Shown piece by piece: positions 52,846 through 64,000 of a stretch of 64,000 nt of DNA (positions are counted from its first letter, which is position 1; the number at the start of each line of letters is the position of its first letter). The stretch is taken from NCBI GenBank assembly GCA_010093685.1, contig MU006216.1, positions 2,660,487-2,724,486 on the forward strand, written 5' to 3'. This DNA comes from Ophiobolus disseminans (lineage: Eukaryota; Ascomycota; Dothideomycetes; Pleosporales; Phaeosphaeriaceae). Below the pieces are notes generated by a model. It worked only from the letters and a program-made list of their open reading frames with translations. It was not told the DNA's origin and searched no databases. The position numbers and the translations under genes were made by a program.

Positions 52846-54283
52846 TTACATGCGTTGGAACGACTTCCAACTCCTGTCCCTACCCCGATCTTCCGTCGTA
52901 ATGCTAACCTGCTTAGACACTACAATACTATTTGGCGGCCGAGGCCTACCATCAATGGTGTTCATGCTCTGCATCTTCACATCCCCGTTTCCGCCCACGA
53001 TATGCTCCTCGCTCTCGTTGTCAAACGTCATGTTGGCGGAGATGTGATGTGCACCTTGGCGATTTGTACTTCCGTTGCTAGGGCCGCTGCCGCCGATCGT
53101 CACAAATCCTGCACTCGGGGTCTTGTAAGCTTTGTTGTGGCTGGTTGAGCGGAAGAAGCTGGGGAGGAAGGGCGCAAGCCAGGTTTTGAAGAGAGGGAAG
53201 ATCATGGGTAGGTTTGTTGTGACGACCGCAACGAAGGTTTCGCGTGTACCCCATTGGGCTGCTAGTCGTCCGCCATTGAGGGGGTCCTAGAGGGGAGTAA
53301 GTTAGATTCCGTGGAAACGGTTATGCGGTAGCAAACAAGTCAAGCCCTGAGCTGTGGGATGAAGAGAATGACACTTACAACAATGACATAGATACTCTTA
53401 AGCGTAGCGCAGACAATGATAAACACACCAGCACTAAGCACCAACGTCGCCGCAATCTTCTTCAAGAGCTTCAAGCTTGATCGCCATAGCATAGGAACAG
53501 GTAGTAAGAGAATGAAGACGTCGGTGAATACGTTCGAGACAAACGATACCCAAAGAATCGGCTTCGAGACTGCCGCTTGACACACGTTCCCGGGGTCAGG
53601 ATTGATCTGCCAGTAGTGGTGAAAGGGTCGGCATGAGAGATAGATCGTCATGATTACGATGATGAATGTACTGCCGATGAGACCCATTGCGAAGTAGATG
53701 CGTATGCGGTATCGTCGAAGACCAGTCTATGATACAACCTTAGCAAGAAAGGGCTAGAATGTGAATTCATAACGTACAGTAAGCCGAAGGTAGAAGAGAG
53801 TCACACAAAGTTTGAGTGTCCAGAGCAAACATGCCGCTGTGGTCCAGCCCGCGACCTGGATCTTGGATCCGATGACTCTGAGACATGTGTTAGTTGTGTT
53901 GTTGACCTGTCCGTGGTTGTACCGGTGACTGAGCTTGGTAGAGTCCTCAAGACGTACCTCCATGTATGTTCAGGATCATCTGGTGAGAGAGCATTTCGCT
54001 GCTCATCCGACATCCCGTTGTTCGCAAGGCCATGAGCAGCAGCCCCTACATTGTACCCGAGGGTACACTGCGCCGTGTAAATAAGCTGGGTGGAGTGGAC
54101 GTTAGTCAACGAGCGACGTAAACTTTGCAGGAGTTGACGAACGATAGCAAGCCATATCAAATAGTCGTCTGCGTGGAGTTCTCGAAAGCCCACAGCCGCT
54201 ATCCGAGCATATGTTCTGAGGACAGTGAAAGAAACGCCCAAGGCATATAATGTCCACAATTCGGTAAGAGGGTTGCTAAGCAT
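52846..54283 (-). CDS. Fungal rhodopsin-domain integral membrane protein, 385 aa
   Basis: Exons 54283-54143, 54085-53958, 53877-53778, 53726-53379, 53286-52846; introns 57, 80, 51 and 92 nt, all GT-AG and in phase (386 codons). Seven hydrophobic helices. Family signatures: RTYARIAAVG with HADDYLIWLA at TM2, WTTAACLLWTLKLCVTLFYL at TM3, the extracellular Cys of FHHYWQINPDPGNVCQ, SFVSNVFTDVFILLLPVPML, and LKKIAATLVLSAGVFIIVCA. The tail (about 100 residues) is cytosolic and Ser/Gly/Asn-rich. No CFEM domain precedes the helices. Members such as the Pth11-like receptors sense surfaces or nutrients; most have no known ligand. The start at 54283 puts Met just before the first helix; an upstream in-frame GTG is not used. 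Confidence 0.88.
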
Positions 54284-55171
54284 GATGGTCGATGAGACTG
54301 AAGAACTCACCGAGTATATGGGAGATTTGGTACGACCATGGGGCGTGAATGATATCGTGTTTGGTGTATGCACATGTGACACGTTGTTGGTGAAATTGGA
54401 ACCCCTAGTACTTTGCTACTTTCTTGCCTAGGTACTTTTCGAACACACAGGATCGGGATGTGTGGTGCGATTGGTCGGAGGCTATCTGCATGTGAATCCA
54501 AGCCCGAGCGTTACCCTGGTCGTTTTCTTGGTCATGCCGCTAAAAAGTAATGATGGACTAGACACACCGCGTAATCCCTTAAAAATTGTCCCAGGTTAGA
54601 TTCGACTAGTCAATAATGAGGGTACTGCACCATTCAGTCGGTAGCACAATCTCAACGGCACGGCTTGATGATTTTTGTCCGCACCAATGGTGATGTGTAC
54701 TGCCAGCAAGTGGCGCACGCTAATTCACACTTCGTTATTTGACAGCTGCACGTCGACCATTCCGATGGAACGTGGCTAAAAGTTGAACATACCTGCTTCA
54801 CAGCAAGACTGTGACACCACCTGGGCATAGGACATGCCAACAGGAACAGGTTGACTGCCTGTTCAGAGAGCCGCCAGCTACCGACAAATCGTGGAACGGT
54901 CTTGATCTGGATGTGGTTCCGATGGATCCATACGATGAGAAAGAGGGCCTAGGTGGGTATCGCGCGCCAAGTGACTAGGTAGACAAAAAGTGCAGGGACG
55001 CGCCGGTCGTAAATCTCGCTTGTAGGTACGCGTGCGGCGTTCCGGTACCTAACTCGCCACATGTGCGAACAACATCCATCTTTGGGATAGTACATTCCGA
55101 ACGTCAGTTGCTTTTAGGGGTCTTGAAACCGCGTGTCCCAGTACTGTGGAAAGTTATTGCTGTACCTCAAT
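54284..55171. other. Divergent intergenic region
   Basis: 0.9 kb between the starts of the rhodopsin-domain gene and the FAD oxidoreductase gene. Nothing beyond short ORFs. Confidence 0.45.
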
Positions 55172-56882
55172 ATGTTTTCACGCTTCTTCGCACCGTCCGC
55201 ATTAGTAGTATGTGCAGTCTTATCTGTGCTCAATGTTGCTTCTTGCAGCCCAACTTCCTCCCCTGATCTCTTTGCGAGGACCCCTGCACAAGGCATCGAT
55301 GTGAAGAGTCTTGCACCATACCTCTCCCCGAGTGCCAAGATCTACCTTCCAGGAAGCAGCGGTTTCACCACGTACACAACACGATGGTCAAACTTAGAGC
55401 CCCCAACACCAAGCCTCGTCATTGCGCCGGGCACGGAGCAAGATGTTGCAAAGATTGTAAGACGTCCCAGAACCTCGCCGTACCCTTCGGTACGAATCGA
55501 CTAACGTGAGGCACCCTAGGTCAAATTCGCATCTGATTACAACATCCCCATTCTTGCCTACAATGGCCACCATGGTACCCTCACTACGCTGGGTCGCATG
55601 GACTATGGCATTGAAATATACCTGCCGCAGTTGAACACCATATCTATTGCTAAGGACGGGAAGACGGCAACGATGGGTGGCGGTGTCAACTCCAAGAACG
55701 TGACGGATGCTCTCTGGGCGGTCGGGAAGCAAACTGGTGAGCTACCTGCGAATAGGAACTCTTAGAGCACTCTACTAACCAACGATTAGTTACTGGAACC
55801 TGCGAATGTGTCAGCTTCCTCGGACCTGCTCTTGGTGGAGGTCATGGCTGGCTTCAGGGTCACCACGGTCTCATCACGGACCAATTCACCTCCATGAACG
55901 TTGTTCTCGCGAGTGGCGAGCTGAAGAAGATTGACCCATCTTCAGACTTGTGGTGGGGAATGCAAGGGGCAGGGCACAATTTTGGAATCGTTACGTCGGT
56001 GACAACGAAGGTGTACGATATCGTTGCAGCAAACTGGGCGATCGAAACCATCATCTTCAGTGGTGATAAGATCGAAGCCGTCTACGAGGCTGCCAATAAA
56101 TACATCCTCCAGGGTGGAAAGCAGAGCGCGGACATCATCAACTGGTCCTACTGGCTCAACGATGCCACTCTTGATGTTAACAAGGTACGTCAGCTGCTGA
56201 GCCTCAAGTTGTACGAACATCCACTTACTAACGATGGTATTAGCCTGTCATAATCATGTACATCATCCAAGAAGGCGTAACCGCCGTCGATACCAAGTAC
56301 ACAAAACCGTTCCACGACCTTGGACCGCTCGTCATCGCGCCCCAGTCCGGCACGTACAGAGACCTCGCTGCCTGGACGGGCATTGCGTTGGCTTCTCCAC
56401 CATGCCAGGACTTCGGCTTCAACAACCCGCGTTTCCCCATCTACACAAAGTCGTACAACGTCACCGCGCAACGCAAAGCGTATGATGTCTACGCTGCGGC
56501 TATCTCGGGAGCTGACAACCCTTACACCAACTCCATCTTCATGTTCGAAGACTACGCTACCGCTGGTGTTCGCGCGAAAGACAACAGCGCTTCGGCATTC
56601 GGGTTCCGTCAGGATCTTATTCTCGCTGCGCCGCTCATCATCTACGCGCCCACTAATGCGGCAAGGGATGCTGAAGTTAAGGAACTTGGCGACCAGCTAC
56701 GAGAGATCATCCGCGAAGGTACCAGAAGCAGCGAGCTCCACACGTATGTGAACTATGCGTATGGAACGGAGGGACCAAAGGCTTGGTACGGCTACGAAAC
56801 GTCCCGCCAGGACCGTCTCAAGGCGCTGAAGAAGAAGTACGACCCCAAGGGCAAGTTCAGCTTCTATGCGCCGATAGCGTGA
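55172..56882 (+). CDS. Secreted FAD-linked oxidoreductase (BBE type), 511 aa
   Basis: Exons 55172-55456, 55520-55736, 55790-56184, 56244-56882; introns 63, 53 and 59 nt, all in phase (512 codons). Signal peptide about 1-23 (FAPSALVVCAVLSVLNVASC). FAD-binding type-4 domain: PSLVIAPGTEQDVAKIVKFA, GHHGTLTTLGRM, then CECVSFLGPALGGGHGWLQG and WWGMQGAGHNFGIVTSVTTK. The C-terminal BBE-like segment ends YVNYAYGTEG...LKALKKKYDPKGKFSFY. Such enzymes oxidise alcohols, sugars or secondary metabolites with a covalently bound flavin. The usual GGH(S/C) of the first FAD-linking block reads NGHHG here, so His attachment is kept but its neighbours differ. Intact. No other biosynthetic genes lie beside it, so a role in a metabolite cluster is not supported. 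Confidence 0.9.
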
Positions 56883-57285
56883 TTGACAAGCTATGTGTGA
56901 AACGGGTGTAGTGTAGTTACTAGCAATAATGAGTATGGACCCCGTACAAACTCTCAAAAGCGTAGTGGACGCAATACGTGCTTGTCCGGACTCCAGCTGC
57001 CAAGGGAAGCGTAACGCGAAAGCGAAACTCAACCAGCGATTAAGTATCAACATGCCACCCACCAAGTGTTGCAACAATTCGTGGTGCAGCCTTACTAGAA
57101 CCTGTCTGTACTCAGAATGATTTGGCGGGTCGAATACAGTCTTGAAAGTGTCGTGAGTACAGACAGGCTTCCTATTGAAATTCGGGTAGTGCAGGAGAAA
57201 TCGATAACTCCTACAGGTATGGGGAGAAAAGCCCTCAATCACTGACCCTGAATGCCGTCGCCCCGGTTAAAGATGAAGCGCGTGT

Positions 57286-59492
57286 TCAAGCGAGCGTGAT
57301 CTCCCTCAACGTGCCATGTGGTCTATACAACGCAACGCCACCGTCAAACGTCGGGTACTCGGCGACTAACCCAATGCGTATGTACTCCGCGTCTTGTAAG
57401 CCGGTTTCTTCGATTACCAACCACTCCGTGTGAAGGCGCTCCCCATTTCGATACATTGTGTAAGAGGTATTCAGCGCGAACATCATGATTCTTCCTCTTT
57501 CTAGTATGGGGCACGGTCGTCGATGGTAGGGTGAGTCCCAACGCACATCGTCAAACTCCCGTTTTCCTATATGCCAGCCAAAGACATGAGGGTTCTGGTT
57601 CTTTTGTGGAGGTTGCACGTCATCGCAGATACCGCGAAGCGTAATCGTGCCAGAAGGGATTGACATCAGGGGTTGACCGCTCCAAGTAACATTGGTGCGC
57701 AATAACTCAGCGTTATAGATTAGCATAGGTGGCTTACGAGTACGTGTCGTGGTAAAGTGTCGTATCTCGGCAGTCTGGTGTGGGTAAGTCATCCATGTCC
57801 ATGAAGGTTTCCTGGGATTGTGTTGCATAAGGGGTTGGTCGTATTCCCGAGACGTCCTCCAATCTACGTGAATAGGAATTTTGCCACACTCCCAGGCTAA
57901 ATGCACATGCAAGTCTTCTCGCCACAGTCCTACCAACGGCTCGTTGCCGGACATTTCTTGAAAGAGGCGTACAAGTCCCACGAAGGCGGCGTATTGGTCG
58001 CTGGGATAAGTTAGGCGGCGCGACGTATAGCTACGCACCCACTCCCACCAACATTTGTATTGCCGGATGTCAGACTTAGGGTGCCAAGCAGACGAACTAT
58101 GGCTGTCCAGTAGTCCCCAGGGAGCAGAATCTTTGTGATTCACATGCTCATCTCGGTAAACCATACCGTCCTCTGATTCAGTGAGCGTGGCACATTGCCA
58201 TACCATTTGTGTGTCGGTGGTATGCAATACTCGTTGTGATAGCACTTTCTCTTGAAGGATCCATGCTCTTGTAGTGGCTGGTCCTTGACACATAGCGGCT
58301 TTTGGATTTACATCTTGGATTCGACTTCTGACGGCGAATCTCGGGAACAATCCTTCGGGGGGTGGGAATTGGACCGCTGGGCTCAAAAGGCTCGATAGAG
58401 ACGATCCTTCGCTCGAGTTGGGAGCGTTGCTTGCGGATAGGGTTAGGGCGGCCCGACGAAAGATGGAAGCCATCTTTCCAGCTTCACGCTGCCAATCTTG
58501 TTCATCGTCCTGGACGATACACAGACTGTCTATCCAAAGATAACGAATATCAAGTGCTGCAGTGACTTGTACTGCTTCCTGGAACGTCCTCGGTAGCTGG
58601 TCCCATGATATACCTATGTTCGTATATTGCGTCAAATTTCGCTTCGTCGTTTTGCAGTCGATTGCGACATTACCCCATACGTGACTAAGCACAACGTACA
58701 CCATGCTGTATAGATCGAGACCACTGGGTGTGACAAGTTTTACTAACAGCTGCCCCTGATTTGTCTTGCGCACTTCGAGCATTCGGTTTGCTGCGATCGT
58801 ATTCCTGTCTGTCATGGTTCTGCACTTCGGATGTCGTTTCTGGCATTCCTCAAGCCACCGACGATATGTTGGAGTCCGAGACTCAAAATCGAGATGGTTG
58901 GCGTGACTCCAGATCGCTCGATCGAAAGCACGGCCTAGACATTGTCTGGTCAGAGCTCCCTCAACCAACTGTATTGGTCGTCGTGTACGGCACATGGTGA
59001 CTCACCAGCACTGGTATATAACGTGAACTCCTTGCTGAAATCAATGGACTGCTTAAGATACAATTGCACACGCAGTGTCCAACTGCCTTTCTTGTCCGCA
59101 CGCGGTGCTTCCGAATGCGCGGGTTTTCGGTGCACAATTACTCTCCATGATGAGCTCTGTACGGGATGTTGATCGATGGGCTGTTTGCTCTTGCTCCATC
59201 GGGGCCGTGAATAGAAGTGTGGAAGCCACTGATGTTTTTCCGACTTCTTCGGTGCATCCAGAAGTGTGCCTTCTTCTGTTCTTGGCGTTGCATGTTCCGG
59301 TATTCTGAACATGCGATTAAATTGATACCAATCAAATAAAGAACATAAGTAGGCGCAAAGCGGACAGTGCTTTCCGCAGGCCACAAACTCCTCCACGCTG
59401 TGATGGAGAATAGACTGAACAGAATGAGGGGGTTGTATATCTTTGAAAGGTAAAATTTGCTCAATACATGCTTCACAATAGCTACTCTGCAT
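57286..59492 (-). CDS. HET-domain protein, 711 aa
   Basis: Exon 1 59492-59006, intron 59005-58935 (71 nt; GTGAGT, branch CTCTGACC, acceptor TCTAG), exon 2 58934-57286; 712 codons. A closer acceptor (AATACAG) would give a 37-nt intron out of phase and is rejected. Exon 1 holds a Cys pair module often found before HET (YCEACIEQ, GKHCPLCAYLC), then LYTSAG. HET domain: RRWLEECQKRHPKC, LSHVWG (about 245-250), LDIRYLWIDSLCIVQDDEQD, RAWILQEKVLSQRVL, and the later WWEWVRSYTSRRLTYPSDQY with AAFVGL. Likely cytosolic. It mediates vegetative incompatibility or a related self/non-self response. Intact, unlike the HET fragment at the left end of the window; the two are not alike enough to be recent duplicates. 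Confidence 0.92.
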
Positions 59493-60071
59493 TTTGCAGT
59501 GTGTTCCGTATTGTGGTATGCAGAGTGCTTAGTCGTACGCTAAAACTTTTTCGGTGCTCGGAGACTGTGTATTGCCCTTATTGGCATAGCAATTGTTGTT
59601 CTTCAGCTCCGATATATGTCACGGCGAAAGTCGAGTTTTGAAGTATGTGAGCTCCCAAAAAGCGGATAGACGGTCTGATCGGTCTCAAGTCGAAGGGCAG
59701 CTAATTCGTAAGCTGATGGTCAATGCATGGCCAAGCTTGCTTCATCACTGCTGGAAGGGATTCTCAGTACAGTGCGAAAGAGGAGAATATAAGGAGGCAG
59801 AGGTAGTAGTTGCAAAGATATCCGTGTGTAACGGTAGGTGGTTAGGATGGATGAAGAGTATCACAGTGGGGCAATCTTCGCGCTAAATGCAGGGTCCGGG
59901 TCCAAGCTCCCTCTTTCGTCATCGCGTGTGGCTCAACTTAACATTTCCACCACCATTCACAGAAAGCTGCTACCTTCGCAAGAAGCCACATTTCACATCT
60001 AACACGTATTATACGTCTCTACAACTCCCATATACCTTCACATCTTCACCTCCAACCCCACAAAACACAAC
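59493..60071. other. Divergent intergenic region
   Basis: 0.58 kb between two start codons. CA-rich leader before 60072; no ORF supported. Confidence 0.45.
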
Positions 60072-60837
60072 ATGGCAGCAGCACGCCTCCGCCGCACCTT
60101 CCAATACCCCTCCGAATCCGACGATGAAGACGCAGTAGAGCAGGGCATGGATGAACAAGGTACGTACATGCCTTTATACCTCCATACTGCACTTCCTCCC
60201 AACCTGCTCCTCTCCGTCTTTCTCAAAACTAACACCACCCAAAGACCAAGAGAACCTCATATCCACACTCTCATCACGCGACACATCCACCACGCGCCTC
60301 TACACCCTCCTCCTCTCCTCCCTCCCCCTCGCCCCAGCGGTATTCCAAATACCCCTCTTATTGCGCATATCGACCGCCATACCAAGTCTGCTCGCCATCG
60401 CCAGTTTCCTCGCGAGTGCGTATGCGCTGTACTTCCTCCCGCTTCCGCCCGTTAAAGTCGGGATCATACATCTATCAGACTTGAACGATTCTGGGGCGAA
60501 GGGCAAGGGCAAGGGAAAGGTTGGAGGATATGGATTCAATATGCCCACTGTACCAGAGTCGCCGAGGCAGGAGAGGCAGCCGGTGCCGTGGATTTCCGAT
60601 GATGTGGCGGATCAGCTTGCGAAGTACATCGTACCCGTCAACGCAGGGATCGCTGTACTACTCGCACTCCTCGAACTCGTGCGCGGACGAAGCTGGAGTG
60701 AAGGCGTCATGGTGGGCGGAGGATATCTGCCTGGCGTGGTGCTAAGCGTTGTGTTGTGGGCTCGTAGGGAATTGCGCGTCATGGATATGAGCGAGTTGGA
60801 GAAACTGAAGATTGGATCGAGTGCGAAAGATACTTGA
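60072..60837 (+). CDS. Small multi-pass membrane protein (fungal ER type), 226 aa
   Basis: Exon 1 60072-60159, intron 60160-60244 (85 nt; GTACGT...CCAAAG), exon 2 60245-60837; 227 codons. Acidic N-terminus (SESDDEDAVEQGMDEQ), then DQENLISTLSSRDTSTTRLY and about four membrane helices: LYTLLLSSLPLAPAVFQIPL, IPSLLAIASFLASAYALYFL, YIVPVNAGIAVLLALLELV, YLPGVVLSVVLWA. A Gly/Lys-rich cytosolic loop (KGKGKGK) lies between the two pairs. The end LEKLKIGSSAKDT is charged. The pattern matches a conserved ascomycete family without a known role. No signal peptide. The start is the first ATG after a CA-rich leader. Confidence 0.75.
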
Positions 60838-61295
60838 GAGTCTTGCAGAGTGAGGATGTCAGAGGACTTTGATTTAGCGTATGATACCCAGTGTTCCGAT
60901 ACGGTAGGATAATACCACATGTTCGATGTACTACACCTTTGTCATATAACACCCCTCGAGTCTCTTGATACAGATTAGTGTTCTTGTGTGACGTGAACGA
61001 CGACACAATCTTCATGTGGCATGGCAGAAGGATGAAGTAGCGCAGTATCAAGGATATATGGCAGCGATGGTAGGTAACGTTATGATTAGGTCTATGGACA
61101 TGATAGGTTTGCGATGCATATGCAAAAGAATCGATCCCAACGCCGCGCTCGCTAAACGGATAAAAAGGTTGCTTCGGATTATGTAGGTAAAGGGGAAGAA
61201 TACGCAGGAGGGTTCCGACCGTAGGTTTCCGGAGAAATATCAAACGCTGAGAGGTTTTGCCCACTTGGAGCCGCTTCATTCGGCTGCTTCGACCC
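60838..61295. other. Intergenic region between convergent genes
   Basis: 0.46 kb; nothing recognised. Confidence 0.5.
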
Positions 61296-62327
61296 CTAGC
61301 GACGCTGCCAGAAACGCTTCTTCCTCGGTTCTGCCGTGTTCGGTGACCCAGCAGCCGTAGGGTGCACGCCCGCCAACGCACTGTCGTATGCCTTCTCGCT
61401 CCCCCTCTTGCGTCCCGACTTCACATCCCTCCTCGACGCACAGCAGCAACATAGCCCCATTTGTACCAGCCACGCAAAGATCGTGAACGCGCTCGCTATC
61501 CACATGAACACGAACAGCGTCATGCCAATCTCCGCGCCAATGTTGAGCTCTGACACCTGCGTAATCGTATTGCGGAAGATGATGAACATGACGGTTGCGA
61601 CGATGGATGCGGCGGTTACGACGAGCGCGTTGAGGAAGGCGAAGATTGCGACGGGCAGGGCGAGCCAGCGCGTGAAGATGGAGAGTGGCATGAGGAAGAT
61701 GAGGACGAAGCTGAGGCAAGTTCCGGTGAGGAAGAGGCCGAACATCCAGCGTGAGACGAAGCGGATTAGGTCGAGGATGTCGTTGATGTCGGAGGGGAGA
61801 TTGACTATACTTGTATCAGTACTTGTAGTCCATCATATAATGTGGTAGGTTTATGCGGGAAGGAAGAACTTACTCGACGCTCCAGCCAACAACTCATTCC
61901 TCAGAATCTCCACCGGATTGAACCAGTACAGCGTCTGCGGCTCGCTGCAAAACGTAACACCCTCGCCCTGATATCCCTCACAGAACCCCCACAGCCCAAC
62001 CTGGTAGAAATCGTGCAACCCCAACGACTGTGCAATTGTGTTGATCAACGCGAAATTCGGCACCGTTGAGGGCACCACATTGCTGAGATCGAGCCTGATG
62101 AAGTACCAGTTGTTGATAATGCTTCTGTTCGACGTGCCCGCGATTTGCACCAGGATGAGGAAGATGAGCGCAACGAAGAGGAAAAACGACGTAATCAAAG
62201 CCCAAGTCTTGCGCGTACGAGTCGCTCGCTTGACCTGGTCCTTCGAGAGTTCCGTCGCAGGGACGCCGGACGCGGTGTTTGCTACGACAGTATCGTCCGA
62301 AGCGCGGCGGCGATTGAAGAAGCCCAT
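61296..62327 (-). CDS. SUR7/PalI family membrane protein, 320 aa
   Basis: Exons 62327-61874 and 61804-61296, intron 69 nt (61873-61805; GTAAGT...GTATAG); 321 codons. Four TM helices: TM1 42-63 (WALITSFFLFVALIFLILVQ); an extracellular loop with GLWGFC (C116) and FCS (C127), the family's Cys pair; then MFGLFLTGTCLSFVLIFL, ALVVTAASIVATVMFIIF, and GMTLFVFMWIASAFTIFAWL followed by a CCCC palmitoylation-like cluster. The cytosolic end is Arg/Lys-rich and closes KKRFWQRR. SUR7/PalI proteins organise eisosome-associated membrane domains or act in ambient pH sensing. The short tail favours the SUR7-like over the PalI branch. An upstream in-frame extension lacks an ATG and is not used. Confidence 0.88.
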
Positions 62328-63104
62328 CTTGTCTTGTTGGTAAAGGATAAAGAAGAGCCAAACAAAACGACTAGACAACGACAACAACGAAGACGGGTAT
62401 CTAGAGTATGAATGCAGCCGAATCGAGCAATACACACCTCAAACGCGCGGCGATCATGGCGTCGCGGAACATTTTATGGAGACTTTGGGTCGATCTCGGG
62501 CTATGACGTCGCGCCCTTTCTGGACCGTTGAGAAGGCGCGGCGCGGCGACACGCAAGGCGCTAGGAGAAAATAGCAGCGCGACGGTCTCAATTTACTGTG
62601 GCGCAATTGGCCGGCAGAACGACGGTGTGCTGGGTTATTGCACTTGCTGAGAGAACCGCGCTGACGCGTGTGTCTTGAGGCTGGTGATGACGAAACTTCA
62701 TTGCTTGGGTTGTACGTGCACCCCGAAGTGCATTACGAAAGCGTTCGCCTTGGTGTGCATGTTGACTGGATGTGTTTGGACGTTGCATGTATAATTGCAG
62801 TAGGATCATGATCATCGCAGGGTGAGATTGAAGTGTGGAGAGATGCTGGTGCTGTTGGATGGACGTTAGGGATGGTGACGCGGAAGGATGAGATGCCAAG
62901 CCGGAGTTTACGCATCTGCATGACTTCCAAGGTTAACAGTGGTGCTTCACGACTCTCTCGCAAGCACGGTCACTGAAGTGAACTTTGTATGTCTATTCAA
63001 TGTAACTCACTGACAGTCCAGAAAGTAGGAAATTGACAACCATGCCATGTACTTCTCAGGTTACTTGATCATGCCTAGGTGTTGAACAGGGCCAACAAAG
63101 CGAA
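62328..63104. other. Intergenic region
   Basis: 0.78 kb between the start of the SUR7-type gene and the end of the next minus-strand gene. Nothing supported. Confidence 0.5.
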
Positions 63105-64000
63105 TCACTCCTCTTTGGAGTAGGGAGAGAAGAAAAATACAAGCTTGGCCTTCGTCCAAGACCAAAAACCATCACACTCGCTGGGTATCCGTATGTATTC
63201 CTCCGCCTCCCCGATACGCCTCTCCCGTGCTTCAATCTTCAGATTCGTGTCAACAAAATTTGCCTTCACCTCAAACTCATGAACATAGTTCTTCTCGCTT
63301 TCAAGCTCTTCCTCCATGTCGTGCGCAGCCTTTAGCCCCTACAATTAAAGCTTTGCCCACCGCGGTGTCCGCCCATTTCTTTTTCTGCACAACTATCTCA
63401 TCCACAATCTGAGGCACTGCTGGCTTTCGCCCTCCAAGGTAGTGACGGTAGTTGGGCACAGAGTCCTTTTCCCCATTGTACTTCAAGATGCGGCCATCGT
63501 AATCCGTCAAAGTAAGCCACTGGTTCTTGATGCGTTGAATCTGAAGGCTGTCCTTCACTGTCCAGTTCGTAAACGCGATTTCGGCGTTCTTGAAAGACGC
63601 AGCGCCGACAAATTGGGCGAACAGCTCGATGTCCTGGTCATGCTCTTGTTAGTAATTATAGAATCGCGGCAGGGGCCATAGAAGCTGGGAATATTCTACC
63701 TTGAAACTAGACCCGTCTCGTGAGACATCATACACATACACAATCCCAGTCAACGGCTTGCCTATGCTTGCAAGTGTAATCGCGGTGCTCTCCCAAGCTC
63801 TTGCTGCAGCGAGCGCATTGTCCGCATCGTTAGCGTCGTTGTTGACTTCAGGAATGTCGGGGGTGTTGAGGATCCAAGCCGGTTGTTCATTTGCCAATTC
63901 GTGGACGTGGTATGTTGTGAGGTTCTCATGGTCGAATGCTACTCCTTCAAGCTCGTAGAGACTATCACGCTGGCCTCCAAGCCCTTTGATGAGCGACTCC
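63105..64000 (-). CDS. GTPase-like protein, 5' end outside window, possible frame break
   Basis: Minus-strand gene entering from the right edge. Exon part 64000-63700 reads WILNTPDIPEVN and LASIGKPLTGIVYVYDVSRD, which resembles the G3 loop and the following strand of fungal AIG1-like GTPases (family: LIDTPGFDD...LAGVIYIHRISD). Here the DTPG is NTPD. Intron 63699-63634 (66 nt, branch TTACTAACA) leads to FAQFVGAASFKNAEIAFTNW and VPNYRHYLGGRKPAVPQIVD. Near 63327-63343 the frame must shift by one base to reach the coiled-coil end (AAHDMEEELESEKNYVHEFE) that closes at TGA 63105-63107. No intron fits there. The P-loop would lie outside the window. Family likely; integrity doubtful. Confidence 0.6.

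Noticed and set aside
58935..59005. A 37-nt intron (acceptor AATACAG) in the large HET gene
   Set aside because: Too short and out of phase; the 71-nt intron to TCTAG has a branch site and keeps the frame.

Overview
The window is nuclear DNA of a filamentous ascomycete (Pezizomycotina). The evidence is short GT-AG introns (mostly 46-93 nt) with CTRAY-type branch points, HET-domain genes, a fungal rhodopsin-domain membrane protein, a DUF3176 protein, a SUR7/PalI protein, and the fungal forms of MED18, KGD4/YMR31 and polynucleotide kinase 3'-phosphatase. A dothideomycete is my best guess, but that is inference. There are no tRNA or rRNA genes and no CRISPR arrays.

The window falls into two compartments. 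Left part (1-34 kb): gene-poor, repeat-rich and full of decay. It holds a broken HET gene, a ubiquitin-like-domain gene whose last codons are cut by a solo LTR, a small proline-rich three-exon gene, and a relic-rich stretch (3.5-16 kb) with hairpins, tandem repeats, a WD40 fragment and an RNA-binding-protein fragment. It also holds broken copies of a conserved acidic gene and of a DUF3176 gene, a small secreted cysteine-rich protein, and an intact vacuolar-type amino-acid transporter. At 26.6-31.9 kb there is a tandem array of four paralogs of a family I do not recognise. Only the second member (B) looks intact; A, C and D carry in-frame stops, and D also carries a frameshift and a solo LTR.

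Right part (34-64 kb): mostly intact single-copy genes. In order: a secreted double-psi beta-barrel protein, KGD4, MED18, PNKP (ten exons), a 523-aa serine-rich protein, a zinc-cluster-like plus ankyrin protein, a one-TM micro-protein, a rhodopsin-domain protein, a secreted FAD-linked oxidoreductase, a 711-aa HET protein, a small ER-type membrane protein, a SUR7/PalI protein, and a GTPase-like gene running off the right edge.

Mobile DNA is present only as solo LTRs: three copies of a 161-162 bp family (TGTC...GACA, perfect 5-bp target duplications) and one copy of a 198 bp family (TGTTAGGA...TCCTAACA). All four lie in or next to coding sequence. No internal retrotransposon region was found. 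The genes do not form a pathway; the shared themes are housekeeping on the right and fast-evolving accessory or self-recognition genes on the left. Several lesions are single-base indels beside C or G runs, so sequence error must be excluded before calling those genes dead.
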